Assembly: GCA_020631235.1 (NCBI GenBank)
Contig: JAHDHQ010000022.1
Span: 1 to 64,000 of the forward strand
DNA from: Saprospiraceae bacterium
Lineage (GTDB): Bacteria > Bacteroidota > Bacteroidia > Chitinophagales > Saprospiraceae
Direction: 5' to 3'
Length of the DNA: 64,000 bases
The translations under genes were made by a program, and so were the position numbers. Below, piece by piece: positions 44,556 through 54,380 of the stretch. Within the stretch, counting starts at the first letter, position 1. Each line of letters begins with the position of its first letter. Below the pieces are notes generated by a model. The model had not been told where the DNA came from. It saw only the letters and a program-made list of their open reading frames with translations, and ran no database searches.

Positions 44556-46193
44556 ATGGTTATTAGCTTTACGGGGATAAAATCGAGCAAGAAGGTGTAT
44601 CCTTTTATTTTTTTTTGTTCAATGTTGGTTTTCTTGTTGACCAGCTGTAAAGAAGAAAAATCGTCTAAGCTTATTTTTAAGTACAATCAAATAAATCCAA
44701 TTACTTCTCTGGATCCTGCTTTTGCAAAATCTCAAAATAATATTTGGGCTTGCCATCATCTATATAATACCTTATTGAGATTTGATGACTCTTTGCAATT
44801 GGTACCTGACCTAGCTAAATCATTCACTGTGAGTGATGATGGTAAACAATACGAGTTTGTCATTAATCATAAAGTGAAATTTCATCAAGACCCTTGTTTC
44901 GGAGCATTAGGAAGCCGAAATCTTAATGCACATGATGTAGTTTATAGCCTCAATAGGTTGATTGACCCGGAGATACAATCACCAGGGAGTTGGCTTTTAA
45001 GTGATAAATTATCTGAAGGAGGTTTATCTGCACTTAATGACAGCACAGTTAGCATTACATTAAAAGAGCGATTTGCTCCATTTTTATCTTTGTTAGCGAA
45101 TAAATATTGTTCGGTCATTCCTAAAGAGGCTGTTGATTATTATGGTGTAGATTTTAGAAAAAATCCTGTGGGCACAGGTCCAATGCAACTTAAGCGATGG
45201 CTCGAAAATGAAGCCATGTTTCTTATAAAAAATAAAGATTATTATAGAAATACGGTACATGTCGATGCAGTGAAAATATCTTTTATCACAGATCGAAAGA
45301 TGGCCTATTTAGAACTCTTAAATGGAAACCTTGATCTTGTCTCAGGAATTGAATCATCTTTTCTACATAAATTACTAAATCCCGATGGAAGTCTCAAAGT
45401 TGAGAATGAAAAGAAGATTCAGTACATCAAATCTCCTTTTTTAAACACTGAATATTTAGGCATAAACTGGAAGAGCGATAAAGCAAATCCTTGGTTAAAG
45501 AATAAAGCTTTTAGACAAGCCTTGAACTATGCCGTTGATAAGTCTTTAATGCTGGAAGTCTTAAGAAATAATATTGGGAAAGCAGCTACTGAAGGGTTTA
45601 TCCCAGAAGGTCTGCCTCCACATACCAAAACCCATAAAGGCTACAGCTTTTCTTTGCACAAGGCAAAATGGTTATTGGATAGCATTGATTTTCCACCATT
45701 TAAACAACAGGAAGGTCTTGTTATAAATACCAATGCGGATTATCTCGATATTGTCACATTTGTAGCCAAACAATGGGAAAATGCAGGTATAAAAGTAAAA
45801 ATTGAAGTGTTCGAGTCTTCCTTGTTAAGAGAAGGTATGCGAAGTGAAAAGCTGGACATTTTTAGAGCCTCTTGGATCGCTGATTACCCAGATGCAGAAA
45901 ATTTTCTTTGCCTATTTTATGGTCCTAATCCTGCACCACCAAATTATACGAGATTTAAGTCTAACAAACTCGACAACTTGTATGATTTGGCCGTCAAAGA
46001 AACAGATTCACAACAAAGAATGGAATGGTATAGGCAAATCGAAGATATAGTTATTGAGGAAGCTCCAATGGTATTTTTATTCTACGACCAATCTTCCTTA
46101 TTTTTATCCAATAGGGTAGAAGAAATATCTACTAATGCATTAAATCTTCTTGAGATAGAAGGTTTGAAGTTGAGTCGTCTTAGCCCTCAATAG
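44556..46193 (+). CDS. Peptide/nickel-type ABC transporter substrate-binding lipoprotein
   Basis: A 545-residue SBP_bac_5 (DppA/OppA-type) binding protein. It is a lipoprotein (lipobox LTSC after FFCSMLVFL) whose mature part has the family pattern: SLDPAFAKSQNNIWACHHLY, LVPDLAKSFTVSDDGKQYEF, NAHDVVYSLNRLIDP, GTGPMQLKRW, FRQALNYAVDKSLMLEVL, and RASWIADYPDAENFLCLFYG. It should deliver peptides to an ABC permease and the fused ATPase at 15909, neither permease nor ATPase being adjacent. The last 14 bases overlap the pgk gene on the opposite strand. Confidence 0.93.
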   Translation: MVISFTGIKSSKKVYPFIFFCSMLVFLLTSCKEEKSSKLIFKYNQINPITSLDPAFAKSQNNIWACHHLYNTLLRFDDSLQLVPDLAKSFTVSDDGKQYEFVINHKVKFHQDPCFGALGSRNLNAHDVVYSLNRLIDPEIQSPGSWLLSDKLSEGGLSALNDSTVSITLKERFAPFLSLLANKYCSVIPKEAVDYYGVDFRKNPVGTGPMQLKRWLENEAMFLIKNKDYYRNTVHVDAVKISFITDRKMAYLELLNGNLDLVSGIESSFLHKLLNPDGSLKVENEKKIQYIKSPFLNTEYLGINWKSDKANPWLKNKAFRQALNYAVDKSLMLEVLRNNIGKAATEGFIPEGLPPHTKTHKGYSFSLHKAKWLLDSIDFPPFKQQEGLVINTNADYLDIVTFVAKQWENAGIKVKIEVFESSLLREGMRSEKLDIFRASWIADYPDAENFLCLFYGPNPAPPNYTRFKSNKLDNLYDLAVKETDSQQRMEWYRQIEDIVIEEAPMVFLFYDQSSLFLSNRVEEISTNALNLLEIEGLKLSRLSPQ

Positions 46194-47373
46194 CTTCAAT
46201 ACCTGGTAACTTTTTACCTTCTAAAAATTCCAGTAATGCACCTCCACCAGTAGAAATAAAGTCGATTTTATCAGCTACCCCAGATGCATTGACAGCTGCT
46301 ACAGAATCTCCTCCACCTACTAGGCTAAAGCCATCATTAGCGGCAATCGATTGAGCCACTTGCATGGTGCCTTTAGCAAAATTGGACATTTCAAAAACGC
46401 CAAGCGGCCCATTCCAAATAATGGTACCTGCTTGTCTAAGGGCATCTTGAATATGGCTAATTGCCTTTGGCCCTATGTCTAGTCCCATCCAACCTTCCGG
46501 AATCTCTCCGCTTGCACTAACTTTTAAATTTGCTGTGTTAGAAAAATCATCAGCAATAATAGAATCCGACGGAAGTATTAACTGTACATTATATTCTTTG
46601 GCTCTTTCTATTAAATCTGCGGCCAAATCTACATACTCATCTTCACAAAGCGAGCGACCAATGGATCCTTCCATAGCCTTGAAAAAGGTATATGACATAC
46701 CTCCTCCTATGATAATGGTATCTGCAAAATCCATAAATCGCTCGATGAGCTTTATTTTATCACTAACCTTGGCACCGCCAAAAATAGCAACACATGGACG
46801 TGCTGGATTTTTCATGACCTTTCTAGCATTCGAAATTTCAGCTTGCATCAGTAAACCAAAAGCTTTGTGCTCAGGCTCAAAAAAGCTAGCTACCACACTT
46901 GTCGAAGCATGAGCTCTGTGGGCTGCTCCAAAAGCATCGTTGACAAATGCGTCACCGTGTTTTGACAATTTAGCCGCAAAATCAACGTCCCCATTTTTTT
47001 CCTCTGGATAAAACCGGGTGTTTTCAAGTAAAATCACCTCACCTGGCTTCAAATTCGTTGTTGCTTTGATAGCTTCTTCTCCGATGCAATCGCTAACAAA
47101 AGAAACCTCTTTGCCTATTGCTTTTGAAAGATAAGGGACGACGTGTTTTAAAGTAAACTTCTCCACATCGATAGTCCCATCTTCTTTCTTCTTTTTAAGC
47201 GGTCTCCCAAAATGAGCCATGAGTACTAATGAGGCTCCTTCGTTTAAAAGAGACATTAAAGTAGGTACTGTTCGGTCTATCCTAGTTGTGTCTGTAATTT
47301 CAAACTGCTCATTTAATGGAACATTGAAATCAACGCGACAAAGGATACGCTTGCCTCGAATATTTGTTAGCAT
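46180..47373 (-). CDS. pgk: Phosphoglycerate kinase
   Basis: Glycolytic enzyme that transfers the acyl phosphate of 1,3-bisphosphoglycerate to ADP. The 397-residue length is normal. RVDFNVPL, HFGRP, FGAAHRAHAS, GGAKVSDKI, WNGPLGVFE and GGGDS are all in place. It follows gap by 11 bases and is almost certainly cotranscribed with it. Confidence 0.97.
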   Translation of the reverse strand: MLTNIRGKRILCRVDFNVPLNEQFEITDTTRIDRTVPTLMSLLNEGASLVLMAHFGRPLKKKKEDGTIDVEKFTLKHVVPYLSKAIGKEVSFVSDCIGEEAIKATTNLKPGEVILLENTRFYPEEKNGDVDFAAKLSKHGDAFVNDAFGAAHRAHASTSVVASFFEPEHKAFGLLMQAEISNARKVMKNPARPCVAIFGGAKVSDKIKLIERFMDFADTIIIGGGMSYTFFKAMEGSIGRSLCEDEYVDLAADLIERAKEYNVQLILPSDSIIADDFSNTANLKVSASGEIPEGWMGLDIGPKAISHIQDALRQAGTIIWNGPLGVFEMSNFAKGTMQVAQSIAANDGFSLVGGGDSVAAVNASGVADKIDFISTGGGALLEFLEGKKLPGIEAIEG

Positions 47374-47384
47374 TATTATTTGTT

Positions 47385-48374
47385 TTACATCATTGCTGCC
47401 ATGTCAGCCATACGAGCTGAATAACCAGCTTCATTATCATACCATGCTACTACCTTAAGGAATCTTCCATCTACATTGGTAAGCATAGAATCGAAAATAC
47501 ATGAGTGCGTATTTCTTACAATATCTGAAGAAACAATAGGCGCTGTTTCATATTGTAAAACATCTGGGTATTTCTCAGAAAACTGTTTGAAAGCCGCATT
47601 CACTGATTCGATGCTAATGTCACTTTCCATCATTACATTAAGTTCTACGAGTGAACCAGTAATTACAGGAACTCTCATGGCCATAGAAAATAATTTCCCT
47701 GCAACTTCAGGTATTACTTTCCCTACAGCAGTAGCTGCCCCTGTAGATGTCGGCACAATATTGTAGGCAGCAGCTCTTGCTCTTCGTAAATCACTATGCG
47801 AACCATCTTGAATTCTTTGATCAGCTGTATACGCGTGTGTGGTGGTCATAGAGCCCTGAGCTATTCCAAAGTTTTCTTGTAAAACTTTCATTAAAGGCGC
47901 TAGGCAATTGGTCGTACAAGAAGCATTAGAAACATATTTATCCTCTGAAGTCAGTAAATCACCATTTACTCCTAATACAATGGTTTTAGTACTTCCATCT
48001 TTGGAAGGTGCCGAAAGTAATACTTTCTTGGCTCCTGCTTCGATATGTTTATTCATGGTTTCACGTGTTCTAAATATTCCAGTACACTCTAAAACCACAT
48101 CGATGTCATTTTCCTTCCATGGTAACTGCAATGGATCTCTTTCAGCAGTTGCTAATATGGTCTTTCCATTTACATACAAATGATTATCATCTGCAGTAAC
48201 CTCATACTCAAATTGTCCATGAGCACTGTCATAATTGGCTAAATGAGCCAACATTGAATTAGCTGATAAATCATTTATAGCAACCAGTTCCACATCATCG
48301 CGTCTTATTATATTTCTAAATGTTAGTCTTCCGATTCTACCAAAGCCGTTAATGGCAATTCTTGTTTTTCCCAT
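47385..48374 (-). CDS. gap: Glyceraldehyde-3-phosphate dehydrogenase (type I)
   Basis: A 329-residue GAPDH: NAD-binding AINGFGRIGRLTFRN at the N-terminus, catalytic Cys in SNASCTTNCLAPL (about residue 150), and WYDNEAGYSAR at the C-terminus. It heads a gap-pgk operon driven by a consensus promoter at 48435-48465, fitting high expression. Confidence 0.97.
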   Translation of the reverse strand: MGKTRIAINGFGRIGRLTFRNIIRRDDVELVAINDLSANSMLAHLANYDSAHGQFEYEVTADDNHLYVNGKTILATAERDPLQLPWKENDIDVVLECTGIFRTRETMNKHIEAGAKKVLLSAPSKDGSTKTIVLGVNGDLLTSEDKYVSNASCTTNCLAPLMKVLQENFGIAQGSMTTTHAYTADQRIQDGSHSDLRRARAAAYNIVPTSTGAATAVGKVIPEVAGKLFSMAMRVPVITGSLVELNVMMESDISIESVNAAFKQFSEKYPDVLQYETAPIVSSDIVRNTHSCIFDSMLTNVDGRFLKVVAWYDNEAGYSARMADMAAMM

Positions 48375-48434
48375 GGATTATGTATTTAATTCAATTTATT
48401 AGACAACTAGGGGACCTAGTTATTAAAATTAATG

Positions 48435-48465
48435 CAAATGTATAATTCCTGTTAGATGGAACAAA
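48435..48465 (-). promoter_or_regulatory. Consensus Bacteroidota promoter of gap-pgk
   Basis: On the minus strand: TTTG (48465-48462), exactly 19 bases, TACATTTG (48442-48435). Same -7 octamer and spacing as the yebC promoter. It leaves a leader of about 55 bases to the gap start. Confidence 0.85.
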
Positions 48466-48586
48466 GTTTATACTTGCTTAATGTCATTAATTTTTTGAAG
48501 TATTGCATTTTAAGTAATTGTCAAGGAATTTATTGGGTTTGTGTTCATTAGTTAAGTTATTTTTATCCATTTAACCTAAAGCGTTT

Positions 48587-51500
48587 ATGAGATCTATATT
48601 TAGGATTGGTTTATTTACTTTATGTTTTAGCCATTGTTTACATGCTCAGACGGAACTACCCATGGTTAATGCGTTAAAAAATAATGATCTCCTTAGCATA
48701 GATTCGCTGATACTTAATGCTGAAGATGAGAATATAAGTTTTTTTAAAGGGGCTCATATCTTTATGTGGGCTTGCATGTTGTCCAATGTTGAGACCGTAG
48801 CACATCTTTATAATACAGGACTTTATACAAAGGAGAACTATGGGTATATTCCTTACGAAAATGAAAACTTTAGCACTAAAATAGCTACTGGAGTGTATGG
48901 AACGCCCTTATCCATAGCCGCGGGAGAGGATAATGTAAAACTCTTAGAATTTCTAAATAATAGTCTTGCTCCCGATCTTAATGAACAAGTGGTCATTGTA
49001 GATAAGCCGGAAGCCTCTGAATGGACCGCATTTATGCACGCAGTTAATAATGAAAGTGGTCATGCAATTAAATGGCTTTTAGAAGCTGGAGCAACATTGG
49101 ACCTTAAAAATAAAGAGCAAAAATCAGTTTTTGATCTTACCGAAGATGTGATCCTACATAAAGTGCTCAATGATGCTGATTTGACCTTACTTGAGGACTA
49201 TAATGAGCTTGTACAAACAAGCGACACTTTGGAGTCGTGTATTCTCCAGAATGATTTTGAAGGATTTAAGGAAAATGCAAAGGGAATAGAAGAAAGTTAT
49301 TTAAGACTATATAAAGATAATTATACACTAGGGTTGTTTTATAACGGAATAGGGCAAGGATATGTGTTATTTGAAGAATTTGAAATAGCAAAAGAATATT
49401 ATTTAAAAGGGATCCATCTTGTCGAGAAAATAAATCAAACAAATGGTGTTGTTTACTCGGTTTTACATCATAACTTATCCATTGCTTATCAAGAAATGGG
49501 CAACAATAGTGAAGCTCTGCAATATTCCCAAAAAGCCCTAGAAATAGAAAGAGCAAATGGTAATCAGTCCTACATCTCAATGAATAGTCTAGCTTTACTT
49601 TATAGCAAATTGGAGCAGAAAGAAAAAGCCATCGAGCTATTATTAGAAGGCATAGATTTAGCAGATAAAAACGAAAAGGCATTACAAATACATAGAGAAA
49701 TATTTAGACTGAACCTAGCTCAGATTTACATTGATGTCGAACAATTTGAAAAAGCTGATTCGATTTTTAAACGTTTTCAGGCTTTTACACTTAAAGAATA
49801 TGGAAAAAAACATCAGTATTATGCTCATGCCATAAACAGTTTGGGTAGTTCGTACTTAAGTCAAAATAGGAATGAAGAAGCCTTGCATTTGGTTATGGAA
49901 TCCTTAGAAATAGCCAAAGAGGTTTATGGGGAAACGCACTCAACTTATGGTATAAGACTTAATAATGTGGGTGCCGTAAATATCAAATTAGGCAACTACC
50001 AACAAGCTATTCAATATTTAGAGCCAGCTAAAGATGTGTTTGCTCAAGTGTACGGTGTTTTGCACCATGAATACCTAGCACCACTAAAACATCTCGCCTT
50101 GAGTTATCAAAAATTGGGCGACATTGAAAAAGCAAAAGAAATATACCAAGAGGTCACAGATAACATACGTTTTAATCTAAAACATCGCTTACCCTATTTG
50201 CCTATCGATTTGCAGATAAGTTGGAAACAAAAATTTGATGATAGGATAGGAGAGCTAGCTAGCTTTTATTTGGATTATGACTTGCCTTTAGACATGTATT
50301 TATGCATAAGTCAGTTAAAAAACTTCACCCTGAACCCTACAGTAGTCCAAGATCAAGAAGATGCCACATTTGTAGAATGGATCCAACTGAAAAAGCAAAT
50401 AGGTATAGAGCTAGTTAAGCCTGATTCCCTTAGAAATGAAGCTTTAGCAGACTGGCAAAGCCAAGCCTTTAAACTGGAATCTGCCATTCAAGGAAACAAA
50501 GATCATCTTAAGGACTATGATATTGACCTGGATTATCTGAAAAATAGTTTAGAAGAAGATGAAATTGTCATCGATATCCATCATGTTAAATACCATAAGC
50601 CTGAAGCCACCGACAGCATTGTCTACATTGCCTATTTGTATAGTCAGGATGAAAACAAAGTCAAGCAAATTAAACTTTGTTATGAACATGAGTTGAAAAA
50701 AACTATGAATTATAATGGAGAAAGAAAAGCTGATTATACATCAACACTATATAATTCTTCTGAAAGAGGATTAAATGTAAATACTCAAGCGAAATCTTTA
50801 TACGCACTTGTTTGGAAACCTTTACTTTCTGCACTAGAAGGTAAGAAAACTATTCATATTAGTTCTAGTGGCTTATTAAACGAAATAAATCTAGGCGCAA
50901 TCGCCATAGAAGAAGATACTAGAGTAATAGACAGCTTTACCTTAAAATATTTTACCAGTCTACGCCACAAAACAAAACCAAGTAAGAAAAACCAGAACAA
51001 AACTTTTATGCTCATCGGAGGTCTAAACTTCAATACAGGACTTGAAATCAATGAAAGCGATAGTAATGAGCAAAGGCAAAGCAGCCAAAATGATTGGAAA
51101 CCATTAAAATGGACAAAAGTAGAAATTGAAAAGATAAATGCTTCCTTTCAGAATGATGCAGCATGGAAAGGAACATCTCTTTTGGAAGAAAAAGGCAAAG
51201 AAGAAACGATAAAGGAACTACTAAATAATGACGTATCTCCTCAAGTGCTTCACTTCGCTACGCACGCTTATTTCTTTGATGATCAAAATAAGACACAAAA
51301 TAATTTTGCTTCATCTTCAAACCCGATGATCCGCACGGGTTTAATTTTAAGTGGAGCTAATCAATTTTGGATGGGTAAACAAGCTGACGATTGGCAAGAA
51401 GATGGCATGCTCACCGCTTATGAAATTCAAAATATAAATTTAAGCGAAACAGAATTGGTTGTTTTATCTGCTTGCGAAACAGGATTAGGCACATTAAAGG

Positions 51501-51736
51501 GTAGTGAAGGCGTCTTTGGTTTACAAAGAGCATTTAAGATGGCCGGAGCTAAATACATTATTATGAGTCTTTGGCAAGTTCCAGATCGAGAAACATCTGA
51601 TTTTATGGTCAGCTTTTATGATCATTGGCTGAACCAATCGATGAGCATAGAAGAAGCTTTCCGACAAACTCAATTAGACATGAAGGATCGCTTTTATAAT
51701 CCATACCAATGGGCAGGTTTTGTACTTTTAGAATAA
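48587..51736 (+). CDS. Exported ankyrin/TPR/CHAT-domain caspase-like protein
   Basis: A 1,049-residue protein with a signal peptide (residues 1-20, CLHAQ). Order: two to three ankyrin-like units (TPLSIAAGEDNVKLLEFLNN; FMHAVNNESGHAIKWLLEAG), a series of TPR hairpins (about 240-540, including YSQKALEIERANG and EEALHLVMESLEIAKE), a helical linker, and a C-terminal CHAT domain. The caspase-type dyad is intact: His893 in LHFATHA and Cys963 in VVLSACETG. CHAT proteins are proteases or adaptors, often in regulated-death or defence settings, but usually cytoplasmic; the signal peptide implies action outside the cytoplasm. No partner gene is adjacent; substrate unknown. Confidence 0.87.
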   Translation: MRSIFRIGLFTLCFSHCLHAQTELPMVNALKNNDLLSIDSLILNAEDENISFFKGAHIFMWACMLSNVETVAHLYNTGLYTKENYGYIPYENENFSTKIATGVYGTPLSIAAGEDNVKLLEFLNNSLAPDLNEQVVIVDKPEASEWTAFMHAVNNESGHAIKWLLEAGATLDLKNKEQKSVFDLTEDVILHKVLNDADLTLLEDYNELVQTSDTLESCILQNDFEGFKENAKGIEESYLRLYKDNYTLGLFYNGIGQGYVLFEEFEIAKEYYLKGIHLVEKINQTNGVVYSVLHHNLSIAYQEMGNNSEALQYSQKALEIERANGNQSYISMNSLALLYSKLEQKEKAIELLLEGIDLADKNEKALQIHREIFRLNLAQIYIDVEQFEKADSIFKRFQAFTLKEYGKKHQYYAHAINSLGSSYLSQNRNEEALHLVMESLEIAKEVYGETHSTYGIRLNNVGAVNIKLGNYQQAIQYLEPAKDVFAQVYGVLHHEYLAPLKHLALSYQKLGDIEKAKEIYQEVTDNIRFNLKHRLPYLPIDLQISWKQKFDDRIGELASFYLDYDLPLDMYLCISQLKNFTLNPTVVQDQEDATFVEWIQLKKQIGIELVKPDSLRNEALADWQSQAFKLESAIQGNKDHLKDYDIDLDYLKNSLEEDEIVIDIHHVKYHKPEATDSIVYIAYLYSQDENKVKQIKLCYEHELKKTMNYNGERKADYTSTLYNSSERGLNVNTQAKSLYALVWKPLLSALEGKKTIHISSSGLLNEINLGAIAIEEDTRVIDSFTLKYFTSLRHKTKPSKKNQNKTFMLIGGLNFNTGLEINESDSNEQRQSSQNDWKPLKWTKVEIEKINASFQNDAAWKGTSLLEEKGKEETIKELLNNDVSPQVLHFATHAYFFDDQNKTQNNFASSSNPMIRTGLILSGANQFWMGKQADDWQEDGMLTAYEIQNINLSETELVVLSACETGLGTLKGSEGVFGLQRAFKMAGAKYIIMSLWQVPDRETSDFMVSFYDHWLNQSMSIEEAFRQTQLDMKDRFYNPYQWAGFVLLE

Positions 51737-51895
51737 TGAACCCTATCCCCCAATCTCTAGATTCTAAAATATCTTATCATATTACGATATTATTTAATGT
51801 ATAAATAGTTTATCAACGATTATTTATACCATCCGACACCATCGATTCCAAAATATGTTAAAATAAGTTCCAAGTCAGTAGGGGGTAACCCCTAA

Positions 51896-51903
51896 TAAGT
51901 TTG
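51896..51903 (+). promoter_or_regulatory. Possible -7 box for a small RNA
   Basis: TAAGTTTG matches TAnnTTTG exactly, but no TTTG lies at the expected upstream distance. If used, transcription would start near 51908 and run to the terminator at 52077. Confidence 0.25.
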
Positions 51904-51904
51904 T

Positions 51905-52077
51905 CTTAGAGGTGTTATCATCATATTGATAATAAAAAGAAATTCAATTTAGGGTATTGAATTTTCGCTTTGGAAAAAGTTTCGAAGCTTTTTAAAAGAC
52001 CAATGAATTTAAAGATAAATTCAGGGCGTTACAGTGTTGAGAGACTGGCTTGTTTGCAAGCAGTCTCTTTTTTTTTT
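51905..52077 (+). ncRNA. Candidate structured small RNA in a 369-base gene-free gap
   Basis: The gap 51740-52108 has no coding frame. After a GC-rich hairpin (AGGGG/CCCCT, 51880-51893) and the -7-like box come TTATCA/TGATAA (51915-51932), perfect nine-base arms AAATTCAAT/ATTGAATTT (51940-51964), AAAAAG/CTTTTT around a TTTCGAAG loop, and a strong terminator. The terminator sits about 300 bases from the CHAT gene stop, too far for a normal 3' end, so an independent RNA of about 170 bases is plausible. A long 3' untranslated region is the alternative. I cannot assign it to 6S, tmRNA or any other known class. Confidence 0.3.
52041..52077 (+). terminator. Strong rho-independent terminator
   Basis: GAGACTGGCTTG pairs with CAAGCAGTCTC with one bulged base and a TTTG loop, followed by about ten T. 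Confidence 0.92.
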
Positions 52078-52108
52078 GCCTAAAAGTTACTTGTTTTTTT
52101 GAGCAGAG

Positions 52109-52696
52109 TTAGCGGATTTGGTAGGCTAGGGTTAAACCACTAGAAGCACTAGATATATAAGGGTGAGATTGATAATAAGGTCTCAAAGTCAAATCTTCCG
52201 AAATGTCAAAATCCATTAAATGACGATCCACAAATGCATCAATGACGGTCACTAGATGAAATACACCAAAACCAAACCATATATACTCTGAGGTTTGGCG
52301 AGCTTCATCGCGTAATTTTCTGGCCGAACTCGAATTTTGAGCACGATCTATTTCTGGTGTTCCTCCATTCAATAGAAAGATGTAATACTCTTGTGCGTCT
52401 TTAAACTCTTGATTAAAATATATAGCAGTGGCTACTGCTCCGACTTCCGCCGCTAAAATGATGGGTGCCTTCCAATATTTTCTATTGTAAAATTGTCCAG
52501 CCGAAGGTATACATAAACTGTAAAGAGCGGCTCTTCCTGGCTTTCCTTTAAACATATATAAAAGACCTATATCTTCCTTTTTTGTTTTTGAGCTGTCTTG
52601 TTCGACGAATACTTCATCCGTGGATAAACTATCCACTTGCGCTATCGCTAAGGTATTTAAAGACAATAATAAACAAAGAATAAAGCTAAATCGCAT
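52109..52696 (-). CDS. DUF5683 domain-containing membrane protein
   Basis: A 195-residue protein with a signal peptide (ending AIAQV) and the DUF5683 pattern: KPGRAALYSLCIPSAGQFYN, RKYWKAPIILAAEVGAVA and the C-terminal VIDAFVDRHLMDFD, with two membrane segments. Function unknown, but the gene is typically found after parA and parB in Bacteroidota, as here (18 bases after parB). The stop is near the convergent terminator. Confidence 0.9.
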   Translation of the reverse strand: MRFSFILCLLLSLNTLAIAQVDSLSTDEVFVEQDSSKTKKEDIGLLYMFKGKPGRAALYSLCIPSAGQFYNRKYWKAPIILAAEVGAVATAIYFNQEFKDAQEYYIFLLNGGTPEIDRAQNSSSARKLRDEARQTSEYIWFGFGVFHLVTVIDAFVDRHLMDFDISEDLTLRPYYQSHPYISSASSGLTLAYQIR

Positions 52697-52713
52697 AGAT
52701 TAAGAACGGAAAA

Positions 52714-53610
52714 TCAATCAAAATATTCGATAATATCACTTAACATATCGTCACTAGCAAATTGTATTTGAATATTTCCTTTACCTTGAGCATTTCTATT
52801 AATCTTTACTCTCGTTCCTAATTGCTCAGCCATTTTAGTTTCTAAATGCCTTAGTTGAACACTCAATCGATCATCTTCAACGGCTACTTTTGGTTTTGGT
52901 TTTACCGGATCTGATTTTAATGATTTCACTAATGCTTCAGCTGCCCTAACAGATAAATGTTGGTTTACTATCTGATTAAAACAATGATTTCTTTTCGTAG
53001 GATCCTCTACACTTAATAATGCCTTGGCATGACCCATTGCCATCTTTTTTTCTTTCAATGCTTGTTGCATTGTGGGAGACAATTTTAGTATTCTCAAAAA
53101 ATTAGTGACCGTACTTCTTTTTTTACCAACCCTTTCAGCTAATTCTTCTTGGGAATATCGTAATTCGTCGATCAGGCGTTTATAACTTACGGCTACCTCC
53201 ATAGGATTCAAATCTGATCGTTGGATGTTCTCTATAAGTGCTAGTTCCAGCACCGCATCATCTTCTACTGTCCGTATGTAACAAGGAAGGCTCTTCAAGC
53301 CGGCTAATTTGCTGGCACGATACCTTCGTTCACCCGAAATGATTTGATATTGCTTTTCAGATAGCTTTCTAACTGTAATAGGTTGTATAAGACCATTGGC
53401 TTTGATGGATTGAACGAGTTCTAATAGAGCTTCTTGGTCAAATTCTTTTCGTGGTTGGAATGGATTCGCTTCTATGTGTTTTATCGATATGTCTGAAACA
53501 GAAGCAGTTGTTGGTATATCTTGATTTTCCTCTATTTGAGGTTTTTTGTCAATATTGCTAATCAAAGCTCTGAGTCCTTTGCCTAATTCATCTTTTCTAT
53601 TCTTTGCCAT
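52714..53610 (-). CDS. parB: Chromosome-partitioning protein ParB
   Basis: The 298-residue ParB has an N-terminal segment (KGLRALISN), the CTP-binding/hydrolase domain with the GERRYRA motif (ISGERRYRASKLAGLKSLP), a central helix-turn-helix (LAERVGKKRSTVTNFLRILK) and a C-terminal dimer domain. It should load at parS sites and spread. No full parS palindrome is evident in this window. It follows parA by seven bases. Confidence 0.95.
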   Translation of the reverse strand: MAKNRKDELGKGLRALISNIDKKPQIEENQDIPTTASVSDISIKHIEANPFQPRKEFDQEALLELVQSIKANGLIQPITVRKLSEKQYQIISGERRYRASKLAGLKSLPCYIRTVEDDAVLELALIENIQRSDLNPMEVAVSYKRLIDELRYSQEELAERVGKKRSTVTNFLRILKLSPTMQQALKEKKMAMGHAKALLSVEDPTKRNHCFNQIVNQHLSVRAAEALVKSLKSDPVKPKPKVAVEDDRLSVQLRHLETKMAEQLGTRVKINRNAQGKGNIQIQFASDDMLSDIIEYFD

Positions 53611-53617
53611 GCAATGA

Positions 53618-54379
53618 TTATTTATTTTGCTTCAAAAATTCGTCTGCTAAATTTAAATAATTTTTAGCTCCCTTACTTTTAACATCATATATGATAACCG
53701 GCTGACCGACACTTGGAGCTTCACCAATTTTAGAATTTCGATGTATTACAGTATTAAAGATATTATCAGATAATTCGGCTTTGACGGTTTCCATGACCAT
53801 GTTTGCCATCCTCAGTCTTGTATCATACATCGATAATAAAATCCCTTCAATAGACAATGTTGGGTTCAAGGCATTGGTCACTAAGTCGATCGTGTTTTTT
53901 AGTTTACCTAATCCTTCTAAGGAAAACACCTCACATTGAACGGGTATTATAACAGAGTTTGCCGCGGTTAAGGCGTTAATAGTGATTAAGCCTAGTGAAG
54001 GAAGACAGTCAATGATTATATAGTCATATTGATCTTTAACTTGGTCAATAGCTGCTTTCAGAATATACTCACGCCTTAATCGATTTACTAGCTCTATTTC
54101 CGCACCAACTAAATCTATGGAAGATGGAACTAGGTCTAAGCCTTCAATGTCCGTAGAAATAATGATCTCGCTCAAGGGTGTTTCGTTGATTAAGGCATCA
54201 TAAATAGAAACATCCTGAGTACCCTTCATGCCCACACCAGAGCTTGCATTAGCCTGTGGATCTGCATCTATTAATAATACTTTCTGATCTAATACAGCCA
54301 AGGCCGCCGACAAATTGATGGCTGTCGTCGTTTTACCTACTCCTCCTTTTTGATTCGCTATTGCTACTACTTTTCCCAT
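53618..54379 (-). CDS. parA: Chromosome-partitioning ATPase ParA/Soj
   Basis: A 253-residue ATPase with the deviant Walker A KGGVGKTTT near the N-terminus (MGKVVAIANQKGG), Walker B DYIIIDCLPSLGLITINAL, and the switch segment LLIDADPQANASSG. It segregates the chromosome together with ParB. It begins two bases after the hydrolase gene stop, so the three genes (hydrolase, parA, parB) and DUF5683 probably form one operon. Confidence 0.96.
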   Translation of the reverse strand: MGKVVAIANQKGGVGKTTTAINLSAALAVLDQKVLLIDADPQANASSGVGMKGTQDVSIYDALINETPLSEIIISTDIEGLDLVPSSIDLVGAEIELVNRLRREYILKAAIDQVKDQYDYIIIDCLPSLGLITINALTAANSVIIPVQCEVFSLEGLGKLKNTIDLVTNALNPTLSIEGILLSMYDTRLRMANMVMETVKAELSDNIFNTVIHRNSKIGEAPSVGQPVIIYDVKSKGAKNYLNLADEFLKQNK

Positions 54380-54380
54380 A

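Noticed and set aside
48056-48071. parS-like GGTTTCACGTGTTCTA near the parAB genes
   Set aside because: Only one half-site matches TGTTTCACGTGAAACA, the other arm does not, and it lies inside gap coding sequence.
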